Below, piece by piece: positions 1 to 11,884 of a DNA stretch of 64,000 nt (the first letter of the stretch is position 1; every line of letters starts with the position of its first letter). The DNA is from Flaccisagitta enflata (Eukaryota; Chaetognatha; Sagittoidea; Aphragmophora). The position numbers and the translations under genes are program-made. The notes below the pieces were generated by a model. The model saw only the letters and a list, made by a program, of their open reading frames with translations. It searched no databases and was not told where the DNA came from. The stretch is taken from the NCBI GenBank assembly GCA_965153355.1, contig OZ231127.1:22382001-22446000 (forward strand), written 5' to 3'.

Positions 1-789
1 AAAAAGTGTTTTTATACATTTTCTCACATCAATCACAAGCAAAGACCATCCTATTTGTTTTTATTTGACTCATACAATTAATTTTCGGCTCGAAGAAGGC
101 TTTTCCACAAATTACAGGTTTCTTTAAATTGCGTTATCTTGATTTCTGGAAACTTATTCGACGTGTCTGGTAGATATTCTGAAAGGAGAGGAGCAGCAAA
201 CGCATTAATATGCTTGCGAAAAAAGTAGGAAGGCCAGAGATGACACAATATCACAAAATAATGACAGAATATGACATCACCTTCTTGCGACTGAATGATG
301 TAATAAAAGTTGCTGGTTTTTATGACGTGGGTGCGCAGCTTCTTTACAGCCAGATATTTTCAGCAAAGTTATGGGACCCGTTTTTTGACTGATTAAAATG
401 TTAAAAAAAAAAAAAAAGAAGAACCTAGCCCTGACAAAACCTTGTTGAGTTAACTAATGAAGAAATTCAGGCTCTCCCTCCTTTGAACTGTTTCGTTAGA
501 GATGAGCTGTATCAATACAAAGTTGGTTACTATAAAAAAGATGGAAGCAAGATTTGAGATTTAAGAGTGGTTATCTTTTAGTTATCATAACTTCTAAACT
601 TATGAAGCTAGAATAATCGTAAGGAGCTCAAATGAAAGATTTTTTAAAGATCTTTAAAACCGTCATGGATTAAAAGGTTCTTGCATTTTTAAATACGACG
701 CAATCAACAGTCAAAAGAACACGTCTAGTTTTTTCTTTGCCACTGTTATCTCTCAACCTTTTCACTTTTCTATTTGTGGGTGTGCGATA

Positions 790-870
<81 letters not shown>

Positions 871-1565
871 AAACTTAGATTGCTTTGATCACATTTGTCT
901 GGGGTCTTTGGAGTGATGTGCAATGGTTTTCTCTTTCATGACTTCTGGAGACAGCTGCGCGCGGCGTGTCTTGAAGAAATGAGGAAAAGTGCCTTTTGTT
1001 TTCATTTAACAGATAACAACGCAAATATTTGCTTGAATCGGCTCCTTACGTCTGACACGCTTTTATCATTTTTAGTCGCATACACGCGACTCGGCACCTT
1101 GTTGTGCCCGTCGGTCTGTCCTTCCCTTATTCTGTTCTTCCATGTCCTTACATGTCTGCATAGATACAAGATTCACCTATCAGCTTTGTCGACGCTGCAC
1201 ATTGGGTTGCCTGAGATCAAAATACACTATGGGCCGAAGTGGAAGAAAATGCACTATAAGCTAACAAGGCTAAGTAGGCCTATAGATGCGACATATGAGT
1301 TGTCAAACAAATGCGCTACCAACCAACCGACCAACCAACTGACCAACCAACCGATCAACGGACACAGCTAGTTATAGACCTAGAGGTGCTTTGTTGCCCC
1401 TAAAAACATAGAAATAGGATCAAAACTATTCATATAGAGATATAATAGGTAAATCAATTGTGATTTTTTTTGCGTTACAAATTTACCAGCGCTGCTCCTT
1501 TATGATTGGTCTCATATATTTTTTGTCGCGGGCTACGTGACTCACTGCTCTAAATCTTTTATGCG
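1..1565. other. Intergenic, no supported gene
   Basis: I see no convincing gene here. A perfect (TG)n microsatellite runs from about 793 to 866. Open stretches at 210-392 (60 codons) and 895-1371 (158 codons) have no recognisable domain or splice context. The second runs through a piece of the dispersed GTC-rich repeat around 1075-1130 and ends in ACCAACCA-type simple sequence, so both are best treated as chance ORFs. Confidence 0.5.
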
Positions 1566-2010
1566 TCAAAATTTTTTTTCATTTAAATTTTCACTCTAAA
1601 AATTTTCACTTTAAAAATTTTCATGACAAAAATTTTCATTTCAAAAATTTTCATGACAAAAATTTTCATGACAAAAATTTTTATGGCAAAAATTTTCACT
1701 TCAAAAATTTTTTTTATAAATTTTCTTCGCTCAAATCTTTTTGCTCAAATTTTTTTTGATTTGCTTTAATTTTTATTTTCAAAATTTTCAATTTAAAAAT
1801 TTTTACTTCAAAAATTTTCACTTTAAAAGTTTTCACGTCAAAAATTTTCACGTCAAAAATTTTCACGTCAAAAATTTTCACGTTAAAAATTTTCACTTGA
1901 AAAATTTTCCTGTCAAAAATTTTCATTTCAAAAATTTTCACTATAAAAATTTCATTTAAAAAATGTTCATGACAAATATTTTCACTTCAAAATTTTTTTT
2001 CACAAACTTT
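1566..2010. repeat. 15-bp AT-rich minisatellite
   Basis: Tandem array of a roughly 15 bp unit of the form AAAAATTTTCACTTC with point variation, about 28 copies. Because the unit is a multiple of three, long open frames appear on both strands (KNFHV-type and VKIFD-type five-residue periodicity). These are by-products of the repeat and not genes. Confidence 0.9.
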
Positions 2011-2119
2011 CTTCGCTCAAATTTTTTTGCTAAGAGATCATGTACACTTTTTCTTTTTTGACACTCTCATGCCTTTAACATATTTTTCAATGTTTGAATT
2101 ATTAATAGAATATTGAATT

Positions 2120-2135
2120 TTATAGATATCAATAG

Positions 2136-2166
<31 letters not shown>

Positions 2167-2471
2167 GATAGATAGATAGAAAGATATTAATAGATATCAA
2201 TAGGAAATAATAGATAGATATCAATAGAATACTAAATTTTTCATAAAAAAAGATTTATCTTTTATTTTATATTCATTTTGGTACTTTTGAGCCCACAGTG
2301 CATTTTGTATCATTTTGGCGTATAGTGGGTGGTCAAACCCAAGGCATCAGCAGCAATCAACTGAAATGATTCTTATACCTAAAACCATATAAATGCGGAT
2401 AGGGTGTGGCTTGCGCCATGTTTAAAAGCGCTTTCAAATATGGCGAGGAAAGAGGACGGAGGAAGGAAATA

Positions 2472-2544
<73 letters not shown>

Positions 2545-2545
2545 C
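2120..2545. repeat. (GATA)n and (GA)n microsatellites
   Basis: A GATA tract at about 2126-2182 is followed by AT-rich DNA and a pure (GA)n tract at about 2480-2541. No gene is visible between them. Confidence 0.85.
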
Positions 2546-2754
2546 TCAGGTCAGTCGATATGCTGCGATCAAACCGCCTATATGCGCAGCGAGCGCAAGC
2601 ACGAAGACAAAGAGTTATAACTGGTTCTGTACATGAAGATATAAATGCTTTGTCCTAAAGAAGGCAAATATAATAAAAAAATGCTCTTGATGGCTTCATG
2701 CAAGCGATAACAAGATGCGGCGCACAGTGTTATATCTTGTAGTATTTGGGCCAG

Positions 2755-3535
2755 GTAATATCTCCTACTAGTCCTAAAATTGAGATCGACTTACAAGTAC
2801 AAAATCTTTAATTTAGGACTAGTAAACCCTGTAACAGGGTCTACTAGTCCTAAATACTTGATTTGCTTTTTCTCATTTAGGACTAGTAAACCCTGTGACA
2901 GGGTCTACTAGTCCTTAATATTTTATTTCTCTCTTTCTTATTTAGGACTAGTAAACCCTGTGACAGGGTCTACTAATCCTAAATATTTGATTTCTCTCTT
3001 TCTTATCTAGGATTAGTAAACCCCGTGACAGGGGTCTACTAGACCTAAATACTTGATCTGCCCTTTTGTGATTAGGACTAACAAACCCTTAGCCAGGGTC
3101 TATTAATCCTAATAATAAGATAGATTTACAAACATGATATCTTTAATTTTCAGTCAATGGTTAAATCACTATAGGTGTATTTAGCAAATTAATTTGTATG
3201 ATATTTTATTTATTTTCAAGAAGTTAGACCAAAGCTAATGGAATGATAAACACACTTGTAATGTTTTGTCCATTGACTTTTTAGGACTAGTAAACCTTGT
3301 TACAGGGTCTACTAGTCCTAAATGCTTGATTTGTTGTTTTTTGATTAGGACTAACAAACCCTTAGCCAAGGTCTATTAGTCCTAATAATGAGATCAACTC
3401 TCAAGCAGATAATCTTTAATTTAGGACTAGTAAACCCTGTGACAGGGTCTATTAGACCTAATTAAGACAGGGTCTACTAGTCTATCAGTTAGGACTAGTG
3501 GACCTCCTCCCTTAGGACTAGTCGACCCTAGGACT
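2755..3535. repeat. 64-65 bp palindromic satellite
   Basis: Tandem units starting at about 2815, 2879, 2944, 3009, 3074, 3283, 3347 and 3423. Each carries a near-perfect hairpin about 37 bp long: left arm AGGACTAGTA then ACCCTG, a 3 bp loop, CAGGGT, then TACTAGTCCT. Units are separated by about 28 bp of related T-rich DNA. The array is broken at about 3120-3280 and decays into single arms until about 3535. Confidence 0.9.
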
Positions 3536-3552
3536 ACTGGACCATAGTACTG

Positions 3553-3760
3553 AACAAGGCCGGATACACGGCTACCCCAGTCGCGTGCAGGTGGGCAGGG
3601 GCTATAATTGAGGTCACTCCATCATTTGGGCAGGAGCAGTGAGGCCAAAAACCGCAAAAACCCAAAAAAAGTAGAGTGTGACGGACGGACCGACGGACGG
3701 ACCGACGGACGGACGGACCGACAAAGCGGGGTGTAGAGTCGCGTAGCACGCGACTAAAAA
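3553..3760 (-). mobile_element. Dispersed GTC-rich repeat, family A
   Basis: On the - strand the copy starts TTTTTAGTCGCGTGCTACGC (a short hairpin), continues into a (GTCC/GTCG)n tract and a CCTGCCCACC segment, and ends in GTATCCGGCCTTGTT. The same order recurs in many places in the window, so it is a transposed or retrotransposed repeat family. It has no coding capacity. A partial copy in the other direction lies at about 3911-4003. Confidence 0.75.
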
Positions 3761-4199
3761 CTTACTTTAGGACTATCAGACCCCTCTTATTTATTCCCTT
3801 TAGGACTAGTCAACCAATAGACCAATAGACTCTAGACCTTACGACAGTTAGACCTTAGGACTGTAAAACCCTAGGACTAAGTATCTTAGGCCTACTAGAT
3901 CGTACCCGTATTTTTAGTCGCGGACTCGCGACTCTATCAGAGACTTTGACCGTCAATCGGTTGGTCCGTCTGTTAGTCCGTCTGTTCGTCCGTTGGCCTG
4001 CGACTCCTAAAATCAGACCTGTCAGGTTTTAGACATCTCAAATCTGAACTCAGTCCTCGTAGACATGGCCATGTCTGAAACCTCAACCCTTAAGGGCCGG
4101 CCCGTGTGATATGATTGGCCCTTTCAGACTTGAAAAAAGCCCTCTCAGGCCTGAAATTAGGAGGAACGCAAGAGAGAAAGAAAGAGAGAAAGAAAGAAA

Positions 4200-4400
<201 letters not shown>

Positions 4401-4410
4401 TAAATATGAA

Positions 4411-4550
4411 TCGTCGCAAAAGCGTTAGATGGTCAGCGGTACCCGTGCCCTGCCTAAATAGGTTCTGCTTAAAGTTGGAGGGGGAGCAGGGCAGTGGCCC
4501 CGAAGGGGTCGATGACCTATGCTTTTACACATATGGGGAATTTTCTCCTC
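4411..4550 (+). mobile_element. Fragment of fold-back repeat family B
   Basis: Contains the family B end, with GGTCAGCGGTACCCGTGCCC followed by GGGAGCAGGGCAGTGGCCCC and a short GATGACC segment. It is truncated into a (CTT)n tract. The remnant at about 4660-4750 (TGAGGCC..GGGATTTGGGCC) matches the internal repeats of the full-length copies at 40.1 and 46.2 kb. Confidence 0.7.
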
Positions 4551-4840
4551 CTCCTTCTTCTTCTTCTTCTTCTTCTTCTTCTTCTTCTTCTTCTTCTTCT
4601 TCTTCTTCTCCTCCTCCTCCTCCGCACCCCCCTTCCTCCAACCTCCAGACCCATATCTCAGCCTCCCAGTCTTGAGGCCTAAATCCCTTGAGGCCAGAAT
4701 TTGGACCTTGGGATTGGGATTTGGGCCTTGAGGTTGGGATTTAGGCCTCAAGACGAGTAGGGTCGAAAGTGTTCAGTACATTTTTTTCTCGTCAAATTTT
4801 TGTCCACCAACGAATTTGTCTCGACGAATTTGTCTCGACG

Positions 4841-4917
<77 letters not shown>

Positions 4918-4973
4918 AAGCAAATTAGCAAAAAGAGAGAAAGAAAGAAAGCCAGACAGAAAAAAAGAAACAG

Positions 4974-5013
<40 letters not shown>

Positions 5014-5056
5014 TGAAATACAGACAGGAAAAAAGAAAGAAAGAAGGGAAGAAGGA

Positions 5057-5096
<40 letters not shown>

Positions 5097-5190
5097 AAAT
5101 GAGAAAGAAAGAAAGAAAGAAAGAAAGAAATGAAGAAAGAAAGAAAGAAAGAAAGAAACAGAGAAAGAAAGAAAGATAGAAAGATTCGTC
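4551..5190. repeat. (CTT)n, (GA)n and (GAAA)n tracts
   Basis: (TTC)n at about 4551-4612, (GA)n at about 4845-4912 and a long imperfect (GAAA)n at about 4930-5185. No gene. Confidence 0.9.
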
Positions 5191-5529
5191 CTTGTCGTCG
5201 TCGTCGTCTTCGTCTTTGTATTTTATTCGTCCTTCGTCTGTGGTAGAATCAAATCAAACGAAGCCGAAAACGAAAACGAAAACGAAAACGAATTCAAAGG
5301 ACAGTATCTTATTAAAGGTGAGGGAAGGGCGTAAGGTGAGGGCGAAAATAGAATATCGACATTTGTTTGAAATTTGGGAAGGGTGAAGGGTGGAGGACGA
5401 AAAAACAAGGCCAAGAGATGTCCAATAGATGCGTCCTCTTTAGATGTAAGATATAATCATACAAATTATTTAGATATAAAGATAATGTTAAGAAAATATA
5501 AAGATTCAGAGATAAAGAGAAAAATATAA

Positions 5530-5790
5530 ACTGACTCCTCTCCCCCCCCGCTCTCCACCCACCCTCCCCACGCCTCCCCACCCCCCCACGCCTCCCACCC
5601 CCCCCACGCCTCCCCACCCTTCCCCACGCCTCCCCACCCTCCCCCCACGCCTCCCCACCCCTCCCCCCACGCCTCCCACCCTCCCCACGCCTCCCCACCC
5701 TTCCCCACGCCTCCCACCCCTTCCCCACGCCTCCCACCCCCCCCCCCCCCCCCCCCCCCCCCGCCTCCCCACCCCTCCCCCTAATGTGTC
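5530..5790. repeat. C-rich minisatellite
   Basis: Imperfect tandem repeat of a CCTCCCCACCCTTCCCCACG-type unit on the + strand, ending in a run of about 25 C. The strong C/G strand asymmetry makes long glycine- and arginine-rich frames on the - strand, which I do not accept as coding. Confidence 0.9.
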
Positions 5791-6073
5791 GAGTTGCCAT
5801 GCCCGCAATTAAAGCAAAAGGGACTGAACAAAGTTGTCTTTTTGTAAAACTGTCTCGTTGCCTTGCCAATCAGTGACAAATTCAATAAAATCATAGTAAC
5901 TGCAAATTTTATTTCCAACAAGCTAAAAGAATATTTCTACTTTGACTTTCTTTGAAACACAAATGTTGCCTTCGGAGGGACGCCGTCATAGGTAGAAATA
6001 TGGTTTTCTAATCAAGAATCGTCATAGCTATTAATTGAATACAATATTTGTAATTCATAATGAATCTGCAAAC

Positions 6074-6687
6074 GATTTCATACTATCTTAGAAAAAAAAA
6101 TTTTCCGCCCTGTAATAAGAATATATTTAATGTTATCAAAATTGATATAAAAGCAGTTACAAAACCTAGAATAATTAATGTGAGCTCTTTTTGGCTGAAT
6201 CAGGCCCGCCATTTGTTGGGGAAACAATTTGTAGAGCTTCTCGTTGTATACTGGAGTGATAGGTCTTCAGATCTTTTTCATAACTCTTTTTGATCTCTTC
6301 TCCCACTACATTTAAATTCATAGCTACCAAAAAGCTTATCAAACTATAGAAAAATTGGTGACAGAAATGAAGCCCTTTGAATTTGCAAGCTTTCCACGCA
6401 AACCGCATTTGTCTAGCTCAATGCGTTTAGAAGAAATTTAAAAAAACAGAGAAAAGATCTCATTTAAATTTTGTATAGAAATGGCAGAAGCAAAATTGAA
6501 GTATTTCAATCAAAGTTAAATAACTTTTAAACGCAAAGAGCAAAAGGGATGCGGTTTGCGTAAATCTCTTGCAATTTTGAAGGGCTTCATTTACCTCACC
6601 AATTTTTTTATGATTGGTTGATTCTAACCAGAGATATACATATAAACGTGCCGGAAGATTTTTTTTTCTAAGATGGTATGATGCAAA
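6074..6687. mobile_element. Fold-back element with 33-bp inverted ends
   Basis: The left end (TTTCATACTATCTTAGAAAA, 6074-6107) is repeated in inverted orientation on the right (6652-6687). The interior has no transposase. The end resembles the CTATCTTGGAAAA terminus of the neighbouring Tc1-like relic at 6787-7425, so it is probably a non-autonomous relative. Confidence 0.65.
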
Positions 6688-6786
6688 ATATGATCTAGAG
6701 AGATAGTCCAACACAAGCAAGACAGGTTTAGGTATGGAAATATGTTCAATTACGAAACCATTTAATAGTTATTCAAACTCAAAGGT

Positions 6787-7425
6787 ACAGAATACTATCT
6801 TGGAAAAAAGTTTATCGCATTTTTGATTAAGGAGCGTTTTATGGACTAGATATTACAATTAACATGTCTGTAACAAGCTTGATACTTGGGCTTGCCCTCC
6901 TTGACCTTTCCAAACGTTCTCCTGCGTCTCAGCATGCTTTCAAACCGCGACTGAAGGTGTGATAGCGTGATCTTCCTCCAGACTTTAGCGCGATTTTTTT
7001 TCATCCTGCCATCAATGTCCCACATTCTCGACTTTGCCATTGCTTCAATTGGGACCATAGAGATTCAATCAGCTTGAGTTCTAGGCTCTTCTTGGGCTTA
7101 CTGGAGAAGTGTTCGACCTTTGACACTGTGCCTTTGATGCCATTGCTTTGTTGAAACAGCCAGATGAGCGGGTGCGCCATCTCCCATGAACCATGTTTCA
7201 AAAATGCCATTTTTATGCCATATTTCTAAAGGGGTACCTAACTTCATTTAGCTCTCATTTCTAAATGGTTAGATGCACAGTAACGCGGTTGGCGCCAACT
7301 GCTAGAAAATTTGAAGATGTTTCATAATCTCACCAATTTTTTTAGATTTTTTTATTTCTGAAGGAGATATGAGCCTTTAAGTGATGCGATAAACTTATTT
7401 CCAAGGTTGTATAGGACTATAGGTG
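6787..7425 (-). mobile_element. Degenerate Tc1/mariner-like element
   Basis: Imperfect terminal inverted repeats with the core GGAAA(A)AAGTTTATCGCAT occur at about 6800-6826 and again inverted at about 7386-7412. They flank a broken transposase on the - strand. Internal deletion has left only the C-terminal part of the gene. Confidence 0.6.
6846..7210 (-). pseudogene. Tc1-like transposase, C-terminal fragment, frameshifted
   Basis: The first open segment (7210 to about 7035) carries FQQSNG followed by LIESLWSQLK, which corresponds to the FQQDNxPxH..LNPIExLWxxLK region of Tc1 transposases. The frame then shifts by one near 7035. The second segment (to 6846) reads VWRKI..SMLRRRR..VKEGKPKY, matching the family C-terminus (W..I....L..SM..R...V...G..TKY). 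The DDE-motif Asp of the FQQDN segment is replaced by Ser. The gene is truncated, frameshifted and inactive. Confidence 0.6.
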
Positions 7426-7447
7426 TAAAATTCGTTCAATCATGAAA

Positions 7448-7494
7448 CCAGGCTCATGGGCTCATGGGCTCATGGGCTCATGGGCTCATGGGCC
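7448..7494. repeat. 9-bp tandem repeat GCTCATGGG x5
   Basis: Five perfect copies of GCTCATGGG in direct tandem, inside otherwise unique AT-rich DNA. Confidence 0.95.
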
Positions 7495-7645
7495 ATATTT
7501 ATGAGAAAAAAATCATGTAGGAACACCTAATTAGATAGTTCAGCATTAGGTCAACAATTCTAGCTATGTCGTTTCCGTGGTTAAAAAAAGTGAGGGTGCC
7601 GGGCTTAAATCTATTCGTCGTTCAGTCATTCCGTCCGTCCGTCCG

Positions 7646-8038
7646 TTAGTCTACAGTCATCGCTCCCCAGTCGATTGATGTCATCAACTCTTCGATGTTG
7701 TCGTCGTCGAAATCGGGGATGTGGCGGAACTTCTTGTCTCGATGACGGCGTCTTTGACCTGGAATCCCTCGTCGACTCCACGAAGGATCCTCCGCCATCA
7801 ACGCCGAAGAAGAAGACTCATCTTCGGCGTCACCAAACCGCCGGAAGTCATTACTCGCCACGGTCTCGTCGACGCCCTCGGCTGCTTCCACGTCTTCACC
7901 TTCATTTGTCTCCGGCGCCTTCCTCCGGTGTTCGTCCTTCATCTCCTCGTTAGCCTTGGCGAGGATTTGGAAGAGACGTCCCGGGGAAAGAACGTGCCGA
8001 CGGCGGCCGGTTGCCGAGTTGTCAGATCGTTTGCCCAT
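7646..8038 (-). CDS. Hypothetical protein, possibly single-exon or captured exon
   Basis: An open frame of 130 codons from ATG 8038 (MGKRSDNS..) to TAA at 7646-7648, with the balanced codon use of a real gene and unlike its surroundings. The protein is charged: a basic N-terminus (GRRRHVLSPGRLFQILAKANEEM, split here as GRRRH and LFQILAKANEEM), an acidic Glu/Asp and Ser-rich middle, an RRRHRDKKFRHIPDF segment, and an acidic C-terminus ending SIDWGAMTVD. I do not recognise the family and see no signal peptide or membrane segment. The frame stays open upstream to 8173, but that part overlaps a (CA)n tract and repeat-family DNA, so I chose the internal ATG. No convincing splice acceptor was found. 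Both flanks are repeat-family sequence, so it could be a retrogene or an exon carried by a transposon. Confidence 0.45.
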   Translation of the reverse strand: MGKRSDNSATGRRRHVLSPGRLFQILAKANEEMKDEHRRKAPETNEGEDVEAAEGVDETVASNDFRRFGDAEDESSSSALMAEDPSWSRRGIPGQRRRHRDKKFRHIPDFDDDNIEELMTSIDWGAMTVD

Positions 8039-8082
8039 TCCTTTTTTTTTTGAACAATTGAAAAAAGAAAAATTAGAAACGC

Positions 8083-8301
8083 TGGGCAGGGGCATACAGC
8101 CCCCATCTGCGTCCATACCCTCCTCCATCCCATGCTCGCTCACACACACACACACACACACACACAAAGACAATCATGACTGCAGCATCAAAAATGCGCG
8201 TTTTCACACTTTTCGACTCGATCGTCACGGGCCAACGGACCAACGGACCGACGGACCAACGGACGAAGCCTCTCATAGAGTGGTGAGTCCGCAACTAAAA
8301 A
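8083..8301 (-). mobile_element. Dispersed GTC-rich repeat, variant A3
   Basis: Carries the family landmarks in - orientation: TTTTTAGTTGCGGACTCACC at the 5' side, a (GTCC/GTTG) tract, AAAACGCGCATTTTTGATGC, a (TG)n run and GCCCCTGCCCAG. The (TG)n and GATGGGAG stretch is shared with the copy near 33.0-33.15 kb. Confidence 0.65.
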
Positions 8302-8511
8302 TTAGGACGAACTTTCCTACTTCATAATGGTCAAATGAAATTGGGTTGTGAAACTTAAAATATACAATCCGGAAATTCATGCTTATTAACAGCAATACAG
8401 AATAATGCGATCCATGAAGAGTACTTAAGCCACTTTCCTAAAAAAAGTTGTGCAATTGCTTTTGGAAAAAAGGTAACACTGTTTTTGTGGTTTTTTAACA
8501 ATGCCAACGCC

Positions 8512-8805
8512 TTACAGTCGCGTGCGGTTGTTTTGACCAAAAGACTAAAAGACTAAATGTAAATTGACTTAAAATGACATAAAATGACTTAATATGACAA
8601 AAAATGACTTAAAATGAAAAAATATGAAAAAATTTCAAACAATAACAAAAGATTAAACAATAAGTTATGACTTAAAATGACTTTAGATAACTTAAAATGA
8701 CGTAAAACGAAAAAAAACCAACAAAAGAGCTAAGCGTTACAGACGGACGGATGGACAGACAGACGGACAGAGCGGGTCATAGAATCGCGTGCATGCGACT
8801 AAAAA
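8512..8805 (-). mobile_element. Dispersed GTC-rich repeat, variant A2
   Basis: On the - strand it begins TTTTTAGTCGCATGCACGCG, passes a GTCC/GTCT tract, then a run of about ten AAGTCATTTT-type units, then TTTTGGTCAAAACAACCGCA. Variant A2 recurs at 10.58-10.77 kb (+) and 29.02-29.24 kb (-). Confidence 0.65.
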
Positions 8806-9118
8806 TCAAATTGAAAGGCCTAATTACAACAGTCGTGATTCATGAGTGACCAAAAAAAAAAAAAAAAAACAACATTCTGATGATTAGAGCTCAGACAAGT
8901 CCATGTTCATTGAACAAGGCCAAATAGGCCAATAAGATGCGACATGGAGTCGTAGATTGTCGAACGAATGTGTTACCGACAGACCAAACGACCGACCGAC
9001 CAAGGGACACAGCCAGTTATAGAGATGCTTTGTCGCACCTTAAAAAAAAAAGAGAATTATTGGGGTTTCTTGATTGAATGATGTGCAAAAAATAGTGGAT
9101 GGAGGTGTGAATTTTCAG

Positions 9119-9327
9119 TTTTTAGTCGCGTGCTACGCGACTCTACACCCCGCTTTGTCCGTCTGTCCGTCGGTTGGTTCCTATTTTACTTTTTTGGCAT
9201 TTTTGAGCGTTTTGAGTTAACTGCTCCTGCCCAAATGCTCCAGTGACATTCTCCCTCACTGCCCCTGCCCATCCGCATGTGACTGCACGCAACTAGGGTA
9301 GCCGTATATCCGGCCTCGTTTGATGAA
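9119..9327 (+). mobile_element. Dispersed GTC-rich repeat, family A
   Basis: Starts TTTTTAGTCGCGTGCTACGC, followed by GACTCTACACCCCGCTTTGTCCGTC, here read as GACTCTACACC and CGCTTTGTCC, then CTGCCCATCC and GTATATCCGGCCTCGTT. It is almost full length and oriented opposite to the 3.55 kb copy. No coding potential. Confidence 0.75.
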
Positions 9328-9639
9328 CCAAACTTCTCAAAATCAATGAAAAAGAGCAAAACATTTTCCTTGGACGGAACCAACAATAAAAAGTCGGATC
9401 TGATTTGGTTCTATATTAGTGCATATTTGACATTATCTACCATTGATAGGCAAAGAAGTGTGTTCAACTTTACAATGGTTCACAATCGAGATTTTTGGCT
9501 CGTACGTCGAGAAGCATGACATCAGCTAGTATTTCAAATTTCAGGACAATTGTATCAATAGTTTAGAAGTTACGGCTTTTTTCATACTTAAAAAGTAAAA
9601 GAGAAAAGCGACCTTCTTTTTTTTTGTTCTTTCTTAGAA

Positions 9640-10230
9640 CTCAGCCCCAATCATTTTTTCAAAATTTTTTGAAAAAAATAAGGTTACAGGATTTTGGATA
9701 TAGGCGAATTAAACAATTTACTATCGATTGCAGCTCACTTTTTGAAACCATTTTTCAAAAAAATATTTTGTGATTTTTTTTTCTAAGTCCCGGACGCGCT
9801 ACACAAAAATTTTCAAAGTTTTTTGAAAAAAAAAATGAAAATATAAGATTTTGGATCTAGGCAAATCAAACAATTCCCTATTGATTGCACCCCACTTATA
9901 AAAACCATTTTTCAAAAAAATATTCTGTGATTTTTTTTTTTTAAGTCCCTGACGCGCGACACAAAAATTTTTAAAGTTTTTTGAAAAAAAGTGAAAATAC
10001 AAGATTTTGGATTTAGGCAAATCAAACAATTTCCTATTGATTGCACCCCACTTTTGAAAACCATTTTTTGAAAAAATATTTTGTAATTTTTTTTCTAAAT
10101 CCCTGACGTGACATGCGACACAAAAATTTTCTAAGTTTTTTGTAAAAAAGTGAAAATAGAAGATTTTGGATCTAGGCAAATCAAACAATTTCCTATTGAT
10201 TGCACCCCACTTTTTTTTCCAAAAAAAATT
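9640..10230. repeat. About 156-bp tandem repeat, four copies
   Basis: Units containing TATTGATTGCACCCCACTT, a long A/T run, CTAAGTCCCTGACGCG, and GATTTTGGATCTAGGCAAAT. The GCACCCCA landmark falls at about 9887, 10043 and 10202. The array ends with GGGGGCCTTTAGGGGCCCC. An inverted three-copy array of the same unit lies at 29.74-30.18 kb. The 145-codon - strand frame across it is repeat-driven and not a gene. Confidence 0.85.
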
Positions 10231-10579
10231 TTTCAATAAGGGCTTTTTTGGGGGCCTTTAGGGGCCCCTAAAAAGAAAATAATGATGTTTAGTTAAAGCC
10301 GACGGCGAGAGAAATCGAATCTCCGTCAAACAAAACCAAGAACACCTAGATCAGGGGTGATTTGCGCCTTCAATCACTCTCAACACTTCAGGGGGCGAGT
10401 TTTTTTCAAAACGAGATGCGTATTCAGCCTTAGAAATTTTTAGTTGTTGCTCGTTCCCTAGCCATTGAAAGAAAGTTTCTGTTATTTCTTTTTTGAAAGA
10501 TTCATCAGAGCTTTTATGACGCTGTGATAAACGTCACCATGAACCAACTAAGAGCACCATCATTGGTGTATTGTTTATT

Positions 10580-10775
10580 TTTTTTAGTCTCGTGCACGCG
10601 ACTCTTTGACCAACTCTGTCCGTCTGTCAGTCGGTCCGTCACGTTTAACTTTTTTCGTCCTTTACGTCAATTTATGTCATTTTAAGTCATGATAAGTAAC
10701 TTTGGTGTGGGAGTCTTTTAGTCTTTTGGTCTTAACAACTAAACGCGACTGTACAAGGTGTTGGCGTTGTTTCAT
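10580..10775 (+). mobile_element. Dispersed GTC-rich repeat, variant A2
   Basis: TTTTTAGTCTCGTGCACGCG at the left, a GTCTGTCAGTCGGTCC tract, TTTATGTCATTTTAAGTCAT, then TTTTAGTCTTTTGGTCTTAA and AACGCGACTGTACAAGG. It is the + oriented relative of the copies at 8.5 and 29.0 kb. Confidence 0.6.
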
Positions 10776-10822
10776 TATCAACTACTGGCGAAAAATGATC
10801 TAAATCGTTGAGTTCAATTTCA

Positions 10823-11627
10823 TCAGTCATCGCTACCATATTCTGGAAGGATTTTAAAAACCACAATTACTCTATCCTAAGTACCCTTGTTTAAAAAAAC
10901 CTACCTCCCAAACAAGCGTGACCAAATCCATCGCATCGACCCCCTGTGATGAAAAGAAAAGTAATTGATTAGATTAAATCTTCAATGTCATTGCTCGCAT
11001 CCGTTATGCAACGGGAGCATGATAATATTGTCCCGGAGTGCTATTGTCCTATGTGTGGCACCCAAATGGCATGTCGTATATGCCTTTGTAATGAATATAG
11101 ATATGTGCACAAATCGGACTGCTTTTTTTTCAAACTGGGTACTACGCGGGTCAGCTTGCCCAATTCCGTTTAATCATGCCTTCCCCTGGTAAATTTTTTC
11201 TTCTTCCCGAAGTCCTCCAAATGACTCGCTGTGCAACTTTTCAAATCGACAAGGAACCATCGCGTCGTTAGGGTGAGGCTAAGGTTTGCATTGAATTGAT
11301 ATTGGAATCAATTTTTCTGTTATGCAAATTCTGTCTTTTATCATTCATTTCCATGAAAACTTCAAAGTCACCCTAACAACGGTTCCCGCTTGATTTGACC
11401 GCCGCGCATTAGCTCATTTTAAAGCATATTTCCAAAGGAAAAACGTTTTTGCCAGGGGAAGTTCAATATTGGCTTTTCTAGGCACTCTGGCCAACATACT
11501 GGGTACCTTTGCTCTTGCCATCATCTTCGCAGTTAGTTTCCGAAACAGCAACAATGATCAGAAGTATTACCGCCGACGCCAAAGAATTAACCATTAGTAA
11601 CGTCGTTGTGTGGCACCTGACATCCAT
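10823..11627 (-). CDS. Candidate small secreted peptide precursor (3 exons)
   Basis: Proposed exons on the - strand: 11627-11507, 10943-10905 and 10842-10823, all joined in phase 1. They give a 59-residue precursor. Exon 1 encodes a hydrophobic signal sequence (LASAVILLIIVAVSETNC) and ends AAAG|GTACCC. Exon 2 is only 39 bp, with acceptor CTTTTCATCACAG and donor GGAG|GTAGGT, and encodes GRCDGFGHACLG. Exon 3 has acceptor AATCCTTCCAG, encodes EYGSDD and stops. The mature part would be about 28 residues with Cys33, Cys44 and Cys51. A second possible start is Met12. No family is recognised. Signal sequence, splice sites and matching phases are seen in the DNA; the joining is inference, and three Cys is an odd number for a disulfide peptide. 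Confidence 0.38.
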
Positions 11628-11884
11628 CAATAGAAGATTCCATCCATTACCAATAGAATTAGAAGATTCATCGTGAAGTGTGATTATTCTGCAACAATTC
11701 ACTGACTAAGCACATAGAGAATTTCATTATGGGCGAATGCCTGGGAGAAATAGCTTGAATTTTTTAAAGTTGATGCAAAATTTCATGCTGTTTCTCATCA
11801 TGTGACAATGACAAATGACAATGACAGATTCAAAGTGTGACATGAGCGTAACGTATTAACGGGGGGGTGTGCAGAATAACCACT